Source of the DNA: Nymphaea colorata | Taxonomy: Eukaryota > Streptophyta > Magnoliopsida > Nymphaeales > Nymphaeaceae | Reading direction: 5' to 3' | DNA length: 64,000 nt | Assembly (NCBI RefSeq): GCF_008831285.2 | Contig: NC_045144.1 | Coordinates: 5,202,268 to 5,266,267 of the forward strand | Part shown: piece after piece, positions 53,571 to 64,000 of the stretch | How positions within the stretch are numbered: the stretch's first letter is position 1 | How the letters are laid out: each line of letters opens with the position of its first letter | The notes under the pieces: generated by a model | What the model was told of the DNA's origin: nothing | Database searches by the model: none | What the model saw: the letters and a program-made list of their open reading frames with translations, nothing else | Position numbers and translations under genes: made by a program

Positions 53571-54660
53571 TTAGAGGTGCATAAACATGCATTGCTGAAA
53601 CTTTAAACAGTACAGAATAACAGGCCTTATAGCCGTAAGCAAGGAACTCAAGTCCCTCATTTATAGAAGAAAAGAAAACAAGAAGGATAAAGGAGCTGGC
53701 TGTTGGGCCAGCTCCAAAGCAAGAACAATGAAGAATCCAACAGAAACATTATTTCCTTTGACTACCAAGAACTTGGACAGATAAAACCAAGGTGCCCAAA
53801 GCTGAAAAGGTTTGAAAAAACAGCAACTGCAGCTAAAGTTGTGATGCAATTGGATCTATTAGAGGTTTTTTGCTGGCTCAACTAACCAAAGCTCTACAAC
53901 CATATTTAAAAGAAGCTACTCTAACAATAGGAGGAGTTGCCTCTAGACTAACTTGCCAATTGATAAGGTGCTTTTTCCCTTACAATATTTTTGGTTCACC
54001 CTCTTCTTCTTTACATTTCAATCTGTGTCAAACATATAAACTTTTTATATTAGATAGTTTAGTTATGTGCAGTTTTAAATTGGTTAGCTCTGGCCAGTTC
54101 GGCTAACTGAGCCGAATGTGCTATGTCAGAGAAGCACCCGCACCAGCGCAAATGTCTACATGGATGTGACAGGAGTGCGGCAGCCATTTAGGAGCACCCA
54201 TGTGATACAGATTTCAATATTGACTTACTATGGTGTCAATAACATTTTCAGGGATTGAAAATCTTTTAGCAACAGTCAATCCTCTTTCTTTTTCTAGACT
54301 ATATGCCCTTTTAAATATCTAAGCATAATAATTTTAAATCCACAAAAGCCCAACAACCTACAGGCAGTTATGAAGCGATATGAACAAATAAAAAAATAGT
54401 ATAATACAAGTTAACAATGTTGACATGGCAGTCATATGGAAAACACTTGAATATCCTATTATATCAGCTTTTTAAGCTACAATAATGACACAATTTTCAA
54501 CAATCAAAATGATGGTTGATGAACAGCTATTAGAGCATAAGTTAGAAGAACACAAAGTCTGGTGCATTAAGTTCTTCGAAAGCACAAAATTGGAAACATA
54601 GATATGATAATAATAATATCAAAACTAGCTCTGAGATATTAAAAAAAAAAAAAGAAGACT
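53571..54660. other. Spacer stretch, possible LTR remains
   Basis: Bases 53640-53880 (CTCATTTATAGAAG, paired GGCTG/CAGCC words) have the look of an LTR promoter region but no ends were found. The rest is AT-rich without a gene. The expected next amylase exon on the minus strand was not found. Confidence 0.35.
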
Positions 54661-54662
54661 AC

Positions 54663-55103
54663 CTTGATTGTAGCAAAGGTTGCCACCTTCATAAGACAAG
54701 CTGTCCCAGTATTCCCCTATAGCAAATGCAGGGTTTGAAGCTTCAATATACTCTTTCACATAATGACCTGAAAATCCCCTGCAAACAACACATTGCTAAC
54801 TAATGTTTTGCTTCTTTACATACAAATCCGGATTATGAACATTCTGCATCATGTAACCACATGTCCCTATACCCATTGAAAATTTGACACATTGCAAATG
54901 AACAATGCCGTGAATATCAGCACGACTAAACCACAGAAATTGAAAGAATAATTAATATGTGAGAAATCTGATCCACCTTACAAAATCAAGGCTCCATCCA
55001 TCAAAGCCAATATCATTCCGAAGCCAATTTAACCAGACCTTTATATCCTTGCGTACAAATTCCTGTGAATGATCAATATTAGGAGCTGCATGAAAGATAT
55101 CAC
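54663..55103 (-). pseudogene. Alpha-amylase gene fragment, two joined exons
   Basis: Two exons on the minus strand splice in frame: 55103-54977 and 54778-54663, with CAG acceptors and GT donors. The first encodes GDIFHAAPNIDHSQEFVRKD and WLNWLRNDIGFDGWSLDFV, the second GFSGHYVKEYIEASNPAFAI, GEYWDSLSYEGGNLCYNQ. This is glycoside hydrolase family 13, plant alpha-amylase (starch hydrolysis). The aspartate nucleophile (LDFV) and glutamate acid/base (GEYWD) positions are kept. The arginine two residues before the nucleophile, invariant in the family, is serine (GWSLDF). Upstream exons would lie where the right inverted-repeat arm begins (55312), and downstream exons were not found. It is a fragment of about 80 codons, not a working gene. 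Confidence 0.88.
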
Positions 55104-55669
55104 CTGCACCAAATGTGGGAGAAGAAAAGGGTTAGACCATTTCTACAAGAAAGCATGAATACAAAAAAATAAAGAAACTATAGTATACCTCACATAAAAT
55201 ACATGAGCATTAAGTACACAATTATTTTATAAATGTTCATGCTTAGAATGCTGTACAGGGGCATTGGTGCAGCATTTTGCAAGTTGCTTTCAAATATTCA
55301 CCTCTTCTGATCTCATTCATTTGCCCATAGTACCGTACAAACATTAGGATTCATTTCGCATCAGTGTCGTCGAACCTCTAAAAGGGATATCTTTCAATTT
55401 CCAAAATGTGAACATAGAGAAATCGTCCTCGACATCTTCGGTAATAAAAAAAAAGGAGCAAATATTGACCCCAAAATTGCACATCCACGAAAGATTGTCA
55501 CATTCAATTCTTGCGAGTTCAGCCTTCATGTCTTTCATCTCTTGGCAGACACCTTTCGTTTTTTTCTCTTGGTTTTTTTTTTTGTTTTTCTTTCTTTTGC
55601 ATTGAGTTTTTTGCCTTTTGATTTTTCTTTTTCTTTCATTTTTTTTTCAGGCCAACCTTCACCTTTGAG

Positions 55670-55870
55670 GGAATACCTCACCACCTCAAAAGCTACTACG
55701 AAGCTCCACCGGTTTGGTGGTTAAGTGTAGTTTTGTCACGTGTCGAATCCGCTTCACCTTACGGGTTTTCGATGACCAAAAGTTCATAAGTCATTATCTT
55801 CGCGAAATAGACATAAATCAACTTTATGTCTACTCGGTACTCTCGATTACTGACTCAGAGGAATAACTAC
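55670..55870 (+). repeat. Possible SINE-like repeat in right arm
   Basis: Partner of 45000-45260. TTTGGTGGTTAAGTGTAG is followed by GTGTCGAATCCGC, resembling box A and box B of a tRNA-derived promoter. Confidence 0.4.
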
Positions 55871-57238
55871 ACAAGCTCCGTGCCTATCTCTCAACTCACA
55901 TTTTGCTACCTACCAAGATCTTACAGAGCATTGTGGCTTTTCTCTCAGTATAATTTCATGTTAAATCCTTGCAAATGTTTGAACACAAGAGTCAATAGCA
56001 TTTCCTATTCTTGACTTCCTCAGCTTCATTGGAGTTTTTCTTATTGTTCAAATCTAAGTTTTTTTCAGCTATCCTCTTCCATTGATTGACAACAAAAACT
56101 TGGAATTCTCTCCTACTTGGAAAGATACCAAGAGTAAAGCAAAGACATATCATTGTGAGAGAAGACATTTTTAAAATGTTTAAGACAAAATTAAAAACTT
56201 TTTCTTTTACAAAAGTTCTTGACATCAAATGGTATATCACGAGGAGGCAGAACTCTACTCCCTAAAGAGGATGGGTAAACGGAAAATAAGATGGGCAGAA
56301 GAACAAACTTCACCAACTCTCCTATAAAAGTATGATATTCTACATAAAAAGTTGGTTTAACGGTGACGAGTTCTCATAAATGTTAGGTCATCAACTGATT
56401 GAAAGTTTTGCAAGAGGTTTAGGTTAGGCTCTTCCCTTTCCTTGATCGAAGCACAGGATAAACCAGTCCTATTCAGCAGCTTTGTAAAAACATTAGGGAA
56501 ATGATAATGAGAACTATGGGATTGGATACTTTAGACTCTGAATGTAAGGTTGTCTGCAAAAAAGTAAAAGTAAAAAAGTGTTCGGATATAGAACAGAGGC
56601 AGACTTTTTGATTTCTGATAGGTTCACAAATCTGGGTTAAAAGACATTATAACGTAAAGAGTTGAAACCAAAACTAACGATTTTTTTTACTCTACAGTAG
56701 TAGAGGATTTTAGAAAACCAAAATTCAGAATTTTTTGAACAATTTTGTTTTTTTTTTTGTATTTTTTTATTTTGCCCAATTTCTGTAGAAAGTAGAACAG
56801 AAAACAATTTTGGTTCTCAGAAAACAATTTTTCCTAATTAAACTATTAAAGGTCAGTAAAAATCACAGCAAATTCAAAAAATTATAATCACATGCAAGAA
56901 GATCAAAAGACAAAATGCTTGCAGTCAAGATGAACATACAACACTCAAGCACACAAGGCAAGAATAATACAAATGAAAAGAAAACCAAATATAAAGTACA
57001 TTAGTAAAGAAATCAAACTATGCTATTCTACAACATTTATAGAAAACAGATTTCCTCTTCAAAGAACAAAGCAACTGATTCTTGTAAGGAACCATGAACC
57101 TTCACCATATTGTATGACTATGACAATTAATTGGGGCTACATTAAGGCGAAACATTTTTTGACAATAAGACTGTTTTAGACAAGCGCAAGCCACCAACTA
57201 AGAAGGAAAGGAAAAAAAAAAAGGAAGAAAAGGCATAC

Positions 57239-57348
57239 CAGACAACGACTGCTAAAGCTTGTCTACAACAATGTGCTGCCTCATAGAGGCTTCCCTTTCT
57301 CATGACAAATTTGACCAGCCATCAGCAAAATTAGGCCACAAGTCATAA
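57239..57348 (-). other. Conserved 110-bp exon-like block, right arm
   Basis: Same length and same AG/GT borders as 43592-43701. Differences between the two are mostly single substitutions, several at third positions of the short shared frame. Confidence 0.45.
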
Positions 57349-59463
57349 CTGTAAACACAAGAAAAGGAGAATTATGGGAAAGTTCTAAGCAATATTTAGA
57401 ACTAGGCAAGAATAAAAGATGAAACCATACAATTTGAAGCAAAAGCCAATAATATCATTAATGCTAGGAAGTACGATGGACAGACCCAAATATAACTAAA
57501 CAGATAAAATCATAAAAGCATTTAGCAACCAACAAAGAAAAACGTCAGCGCATGGAAGTCCGATATTCATATAACATCCATGCTGTAAGCAGGCCCTTTT
57601 CCAAAGCACGCTAGTTCATAGCCGGAAGGCGCTGTTGTGGCCAACAGGTCACAAGCTGATAGCAACAATTTTGGCCGCATTCCTATCTTATCCGATAGCA
57701 AGATGATCACATAAATAATGCGTTGATTTTAACAATATGCAGCCGTTTTTACTTTGATATTTTGATCATACAACCCAATAGTATTTTACTGTACTTGTGT
57801 TAAAATTTAAATATCAAAACGGCTTTCTAATTAAAATTTCAAAATTTTTAAAAGGGCATCCAACAGACCGCAACACTACAAAACAAATGCATTAGAATGA
57901 GATCAGGGGCAAAGACAGACAAGCCGTCCACACTGATTGAAACTGAACGCAAATCATTGATGGAGCCACATATGAACTGCCCACATCAGCCCTTCAATGT
58001 TTATTTATTTTCACATTAACATATTCAACTATTTGCTTTGTTATATATATACATATATATATATATGAAAATCCCCCACTGGAGCAAATGTTAGTGACTG
58101 AGCCTTGCCAGTACCTAACAACGGAATCATAGGCGAGAAATGTTGTATGGAAACATCTTTTTATCATCAGTTTAACCACATTTCCTGCTTCAATAAGGTC
58201 TCTAATAAAAGAAAGGAGCTTAAGGGGACAAAAAGAGAGTGTGAAGCCAATTCTGCTGAGCCAATCATTTAAAAATACGTGGTGGGCATGGGAGCCTTGG
58301 GTTGGGGATCAGCAGTTTGTGTCAGCATACGAAACAGCACAACAGATAAGAGCATTTTCGAGGTGAACAACCAGTTTTTCATATGACAGAATCTGCTTTA
58401 TTTCCCTTCTCTCTCCCTTTATTGCTTTTCTGTTTTTCCATTGATGGGATTTAAGAGCAGGCGAAGAAGAAGACTAAGGCTGCGATTTGGGGAAAGGCAA
58501 ACAGGAAACACAGGCTGTTTGGAAATAGAACGCGATAGAAAGAGGCAAGTGCACGCCTTACCTCGAGAGAGATGCGGAAGAGGAGCTGATGCAAACCTGC
58601 GCTACGAGAATGAGCAGTTGCATGCAGAGAGCTTCTGTGAAAAGAAGACGACCCTTCTCCACGGGCAAGAACAAAAAAAAAGAAAGAAATCGTGTGCTAA
58701 TGGGCAGAAATTTTGTCTGCGCTGAAGAAGGAAAGAGGCAGGTAGGGCTCGATAGACCTCCCCTCTCACCAAACTTTGAAAATTGACCCAAATATTATGT
58801 AGTATGTAAAAAACACACTTTAATTTTAAAAATTTCATAAACTGCCTTTTTGAAAACTTACGGGCATAACAGGGAGACTCACTGTCGATAGATTCAATAG
58901 ATTCGAGAGTGCATATGGGATGTCCGGAGCAACAAGTGATTTAGAGGCTTTAGGTGCTTGCGCTAGTGCAACAACTCCAAGAACTTATGGGGTGTCATCA
59001 GCAGTGAATTCTGCTCTTTGACGTGAATGGCTTTTCCTCCCACCTTCTTGAGTATGAAGATGGATGACTAATCTTCTTGGGGAAGCTTCACTGCATTAGA
59101 TTCTTGTCCAGAATTTCCCAAATTAGGGGACTTTTAGGTAAGCGGTTTTTCCAAATTTTCTAAACTATTGATCATCTAATCGACGGGAGAAGAACAGAAA
59201 GTTTATGAAAAGGGCCATTAGTATCTCAAGAAATCTTGGAGAACGAAAGTCTTTTTAAGAAAATTTCTTTTTGACTTTCAAAGAACAAAGATATATATAA
59301 GAATATACCCACATTTTCATAAACTAAATGAATATATACCTTCTAAAAGTATAGATTCAAACAACAACAACAATAATATGCAGCCTTACTAGAATAAGTC
59401 TATAGGAAGCATTGAAATAGGATGTAAAAAGACATGTTCATGATCTTTTTCTAACAAAAGTTA

Positions 59464-61035
59464 ATCACAAGCGAGACCCCTTGGTATTACTTCTATAATG
59501 TGGCAATGATCATGAGGAAAAGAACTTGTTCATCATGATGTTATAGAGTTAAAACCTGCAAAAGTTATTCGGGGAGTTCCAAATCTAGCAATTTCAAGCC
59601 ATTATTAGTTGTTTAATAGAATAAGTAAGCTGGGTTAAGCAAATTTATATGTTGAGAGATGCATTCCGGTGTTGAACTCTTGGCCTCCTTCAATCTTATC
59701 ATGAAAGGTTCAGGTTAACACTCATGTCAAGTAAAATTGAGCTCTTATCGTATGGTTGTAATGCACCTTTAAGTAATTCGAACATGCATGCCTGTTGTAG
59801 AAGTTTACAGCCAGATTTTGCACGCACAAAAACAAGTTGGACCTGAAAAAATGGTTTTTCTAAAAGCTTATTGATTGAGATCGCACTCCCAGAATCTCAG
59901 CCTTGCTGAATTATTTAATCAAATTTGACAACACGGAAGTAATGAGTATAATTAATTCTATAACTTTCAACTCTTGAAAAGCGCATATACCCATTCCATA
60001 CCAACAGCCCAACAGGCCCAACCAGCTGCACTACCATCATTAGAGAGAAACTTACAGTAAATATATGTATATCATATAATACTTCTACAAAAACTAGTCG
60101 AAACATCGTCAAAGTTGCTTGGTGGACTTGCCATTAGCTTATATGGTTATGTAAATATTCAAACCATACATCGACGCCAAAATCACTTTATCCTTTTAAT
60201 GTAATTTATGTCTAATATAAAAATTTCCAGTTTATTCATGTCCAAGATATTGCATGCTGACCCAGTTAAACCCCTCCAAATGAGCAGCAATCCAGATCGT
60301 CCTCAGAGGACCCCTCTTTGCCAAGATGAACTGGGTGTAAAACATTTTTTGGCAACCCTGGAAACTTTAACCCTCACTCCAGCATAATCACGACACCAAT
60401 TTTTGGACCAGCTCGCCAGAAAAACACAAACTTAGCTCCTCCGATAACAATTGACTGATAGAGATACATAACAACAATCCATAACAATCAGTATGATATA
60501 ACTTATCGTCTTATACCAACAGCAGGTGCACAACCGCTAGAACCAATTATTATGGGCAAGTTCCGCCCGCTGCTCAGCCTACATCCTAGCAGATCTTTAT
60601 GTTGCCAGAACAGTATTACAAATAGCTCCTCCTTTATCCCACACTATGGTGAATGCTGACATTCAAGTCAATATTCAAACTTTCAAAAATTATAATTATC
60701 ACTAAGCAATCAAATGCGCAGCAAATTAAACACAAAAACAAATGCATCCATCCCACACTAGGTGCATCCAGCAACAAGTTCCAACTCTTTATAGGCCAAA
60801 ATTCTAAAATCCAAAATTAGTAAATCACACAAAACAGTGCACGTGATTAGCAATTATAGTTGACCCTTATCAAATGCACGTGAATACTGATTATAATTGA
60901 CACCTAACAAACAGATTCTATTTCTTTAGTATAAAGAATTTTACCTCAACAAGAAAAAGCGAAGAAACCTAAAAAGCAAGCAAAAAGTTCCAACTCAAAT
61001 ATGTTTATATGTAGTAGTAGTAGTAGTAGTGGTAC
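59464..61035. other. Unassigned flank right of the inverted repeat
   Basis: I see no gene, RNA or clear repeat. A TAG triplet run lies at 61014-61031. Confidence 0.45.
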
Positions 61036-61095
61036 CTGGAGAAATTCAGCAACAGAAACCAAGGGAATAAAGAGATAGACATCTTGATCTTGTAC
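61036..61095 (-). other. Possible short first coding exon
   Basis: A 60-bp segment on the minus strand lies between TTTTTTTAG and GTACCAC. It contains ATG and a hydrophobic frame MSISLFPWFLLLNFS that resembles a signal peptide. No following exon could be recognised, so this may be chance. Confidence 0.2.
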
Positions 61096-61755
61096 CTAAA
61101 AAAAATGACCAGTTATATGAATTTGTAAACAATATGTGAATGTCAAACAAAATTATTCACAAAAGAACCGGCCCTGAGAATGAAGAAACCAAAACACTGA
61201 AAGCAAGAGAGGTAGCATCTACTTTCCTCTCATAATCGACATCAGAAGACTGAACCATGTATTAGAACCAATATATAGAAAAGGAAACAAGAACTGTAGG
61301 ATAACCATATAAGCAACCCTATGACCGGTAGGTTGCCGCCCTAAACCATCACATTGTACGAAGTTTTTAAAGAAACAAATGGACAAAGGAGAACACCTCA
61401 AGAAAACAAAACCAAGTCCGGAAAGATGATCCCAATATGAGCGAATATTAGAAACAGGCCCAACAGCAACCTAATGGGCGACCCAAGGCGGTAGACCCAG
61501 CAGGGACAACAGCAACAACCTAAGCTGCGGCCCACGACAGAACCAGCAGGAACCCGAGCGGCGGACTAACGGAAAGCGGTAGCAGACCCGATGGTGAACC
61601 AAATATCAGAAATCAGCAACAACTTCAACAGAAGAACCCAAATAAAACCCCCGAAGCAGAAAGCCAAAATGAAATCAAACGGCCACGTAGGAACACAAAT
61701 GCAGGGTGGAGATGGCTGTCAGCAGCCATCGCCGGTGTGCCATCGCACACCAACG
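61096..61755. other. Unassigned stretch
   Basis: No recognised gene. Bases 61440-61600 are richer in G and C than the surroundings, and together with 61756-62215 could be the leader of a minus-strand transcript. Confidence 0.35.
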
Positions 61756-62015
61756 ATGGCAAACAAAACAGAAACAAGAGATGAAGAAATCAAGAACCCG
61801 TATAAATCTTTCCCCCCTCAATTCGGCACACCGGCGATGGCCAACAAAACAGAAACAAGAGATGAAGATACCAAGAACCCGTATAAATCTTTCCCCTCTC
61901 AATTCGGCACACACGGCGATGGCAAACAAAACATAAAAAGAGATGAAGATATCAAGAACCCGTATAAATCTTTCCCCCCTCAATTCGGCACACCGGCGAT
62001 GGCAAACAAAACAGA

Positions 62016-62030
<15 letters not shown>
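61756..62030. repeat. 81-bp minisatellite inside an open frame
   Basis: The unit beginning GGCAAACAAAACAGAAAC starts at about 61758, 61839, 61921 and 62001 (spacings 81, 82 and 80). On the plus strand it lies in a 211-codon frame (61591-62226) and encodes a repeat with KNPYKSFPPQFGTPAMANKT. The one-base gain and later one-base loss cancel, so the frame survives. The minus strand is also open across it. The pattern fits a pyrimidine-rich 5' leader on the minus strand at least as well as a protein. Confidence 0.85.

Positions 62031-62051
<21 letters not shown>
62020..62051. repeat. (GA)n microsatellite
   Basis: GA repeats directly follow the partial fourth copy of the 81-bp unit. Confidence 0.93.
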
Positions 62052-62052
<1 letters not shown>

Positions 62053-62226
62053 CTTGCCTGCCTGCTGCGAGTGGGCATCCCGATGACCAAAATGCCGCCA
62101 CAGATCTTCCCATCGTTTACAGCAGAAGCATCGCCCTCCGATGGTGATATTCTTTTCTCTGTAATCAACAATGCTGAGTGGTCTCGCTCTCCTGCCAGTG
62201 TCCCTTCCACCTACTTAATATGGTGA

Positions 62227-64000
62227 CCCATCGCAACATTTATTTTAAGAAAAAGAAAAAAGAAATTTTGTTCGTTGGAAAGGGGAAGAAAAACTACTCT
62301 GCCCTTCATTTATTTAGAAGGTTGTCATACCCTTATGATTTCCTGTTTTCTTATGTTCAAAATCATATTCGTATTGTTAAATTTGAATTTTAAAAATATT
62401 CAGATGAGGTATTTGTTCAAACTGCTTTGAAAAATCGGATATTAAGAAAAATGTCAACATCCAATCAAATTGGTTTCAGTTTTACATAAGTATTCGATCC
62501 AATTCAGACTCCACGTTAAATAAATCTTGTATTTTTCAATATTCATATCATTTGATAGCTGGCCCTTAATATGTCACAATGGGATTTTATGTATTTAAAA
62601 GTTAGATTCCGATGTGGGTGTAAAAACAGAAGTCTGATTTGGATCAAATTTGGATTGTGAATTTAAAAGGTCCAAAAACAATTACACCTAATTCAAATTT
62701 GTTCTGTTGAAACATACATTCATACCTGGCTCGATGACCTTTCTAAACCAAGCTCAAACCTGTTTTCTCCTCATTTTAATATAAACCTAAAACCGGTTCC
62801 AAATACAAATTCAAATCTAAACTTGAATCACCAACATTAAACTCCAAACTGCCATTATCTATACCCTATAGCCGAATTCAAACTTTGTAAAACAGGTAAG
62901 GGGTGCCGTGTAAAATTTAGTTGGACGGTAGTCAAATAGGAAAGGGTGGCGGCATAAAATTTATTTTAAATCATGTTTGGCCAGTTTATAAACCATGTAG
63001 GTACAAGGTAAAATATTTAATGGGATCTTTCCAAGTTTCACGTGGATCTGGATCAACTCATACCCAAGCAATTATAGACTTTCGTAAAACCTTAATTGGT
63101 TGTTTCACAATGAAAATGGCGTAAGCGTGTTTTCATATTTTAGAAAGATCAGATCATAATATTGGCTGGATCAAGAATTTTACATTGGAACTTAATAATT
63201 GGAGGAGTATTTCATCTTTATTCAGAATAGACCCAAAACTTCCACCCCCATTAACAATGAAAAGTCTAGACCAATGTCACAAAAAACATGTTTTTTCGAA
63301 AAAACGTAAAAACACAAGATAAATTAAATTAGTGCTTAAAACTTTTAAAAAATATGTTTTTGAAAAAAAACATTAAAAGGGAAAAAAAAAATTTAACGGT
63401 TTTTCGTGGGGTGTTTTTCACTTTTTTCATTTTTAATGCCAAATAGTTGTTTTTTTATTTTTTATTTTTTATTTGTTGCAAATCTACTTGCCTTTTGATG
63501 TTTGTGCTATTATTTTCTCACTTATTTTATGTTTTTTAATTTTTTAAAATTTATTGTATATTTCTCGTTTTTTTTTTAAGTTCGCCAAATTTTAACGAGA
63601 AAAACCTCGCTATTTAGAACTCCAAAACGTTATTTGTGACTATGATCTAGACCAATCTTATTATAATTGGCTTGAGTGGGCCTCCATGAGCAGATCCAAA
63701 TTGAATTTCGCTGTAACCAGTTCAACTCAATGAAAAATTAAAGAATGGAATATACTGTTTTCCTTAAGTTGTTGTCCATATTTTGATAAAAAGACAAGAC
63801 ATTGTTTGATGGGTGCCATATTTCTTTATTCATTTGCTTAGAATCCTTTGGTCTTCAAATGAGAAGTGAGAGGATTTTGTAAGGTCGTGTGTCTTGGAAC
63901 TCTTTAGAATGACAATGAACACCACCAATATTCCATACATTGTTGTTCCATACGTTCAAAAACTATGCCCCACAGTTGTAAGGAGCAGTAAGCAGCTCAC
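62227..64000. other. AT-rich flank without gene
   Basis: Short frames only (for example 62921-63124 plus), without homology I can recognise. Bases 63290-63600 contain several A and T homopolymer runs. Confidence 0.5.

Larger units (their letters stand above)
55312..59463. repeat. Right arm of the large inverted repeat
   Basis: Reverse-complement partner of 41470-45585. On the minus strand it shows the same leader-like pyrimidine block, the 110-bp exon-like segment and acceptor-like site. It leads toward the amylase exons at 55103-54663. Beyond 59463 the sequence has no visible partner, because the left arm runs into the assembly gap. Confidence 0.9.

Overview
The window is nuclear DNA of a flowering plant. 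It has split genes with GT-AG introns, WAT1-related transporters, Ty1-copia and Ty3-gypsy retrotransposon remains, dense microsatellites and a long satellite array. I cannot name the species from the sequence. Most of the 64 kb is repeat or gene wreckage. Only one gene can be reconstructed with every exon and splice site intact.

Region 1 (about 0.9-33 kb) is a WAT1-related (nodulin MtN21/EamA family) cluster. The intact member is on the minus strand at 6600-11848, with seven exons and 384 residues. Around it lie at least six broken relatives: exons 1, 4 and 5 at 931-3086; an exon 1 on the opposite strand at 14575; exons 1-5 at 16066-17729; exons 3-5 at 19473-20363; exons 1-3 at about 26.6-27.1 kb with an exon 5 at 21.85 kb; a plus-strand exon 3 at 28.27 kb; and a lone exon 1 at 32474-32688. 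The cluster has been reshuffled by direct duplications (14.8-16.9, 20.6-22.6 and 25.9-26.6 kb), inverted duplications (3.9-5.5 with 28.6-30.1 kb; 13.8-14.35 with 31.55-32.06 kb), a truncated Ty3-gypsy element (18.07-19.47 kb) and a 5'-truncated Ty1-copia element (22.5-25.6 kb).

Region 2 (34.2-41.37 kb) is a satellite array with a period of about 1.2 kb. Each period is built from diverged monomers of roughly 115 bp, arranged partly forward and partly reversed. The orientation flip is marked by a perfect 12-bp palindrome that recurs at 35167, 36377, 37569, 38764, 39959 and 41147. The array runs into a 100-N assembly gap (41370-41469).

Region 3 (41.47-59.46 kb) is a large inverted repeat. Two arms of about 4.1 kb (41470-45585 and 55312-59463) flank a spacer of about 9.7 kb. 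The spacer holds a HAK/KUP potassium-transporter exon fragment (plus strand), two joined alpha-amylase exons (minus strand), a decayed copia gag/protease stretch and 2 kb of very AT-rich DNA with its own inverted repeats. Each arm looks like a gene leader pointing inward, with a conserved 110-bp exon bounded by splice signals.

Region 4 (59.5-64 kb) has no convincing gene. It has an 81-bp minisatellite at 61.76-62.02 kb that keeps an open frame by chance or constraint, and possible leader or first-exon sequence on the minus strand.

Functionally, only the WAT1-related protein is likely to be made as a full protein. The rest records duplication, decay and gene-fragment capture.
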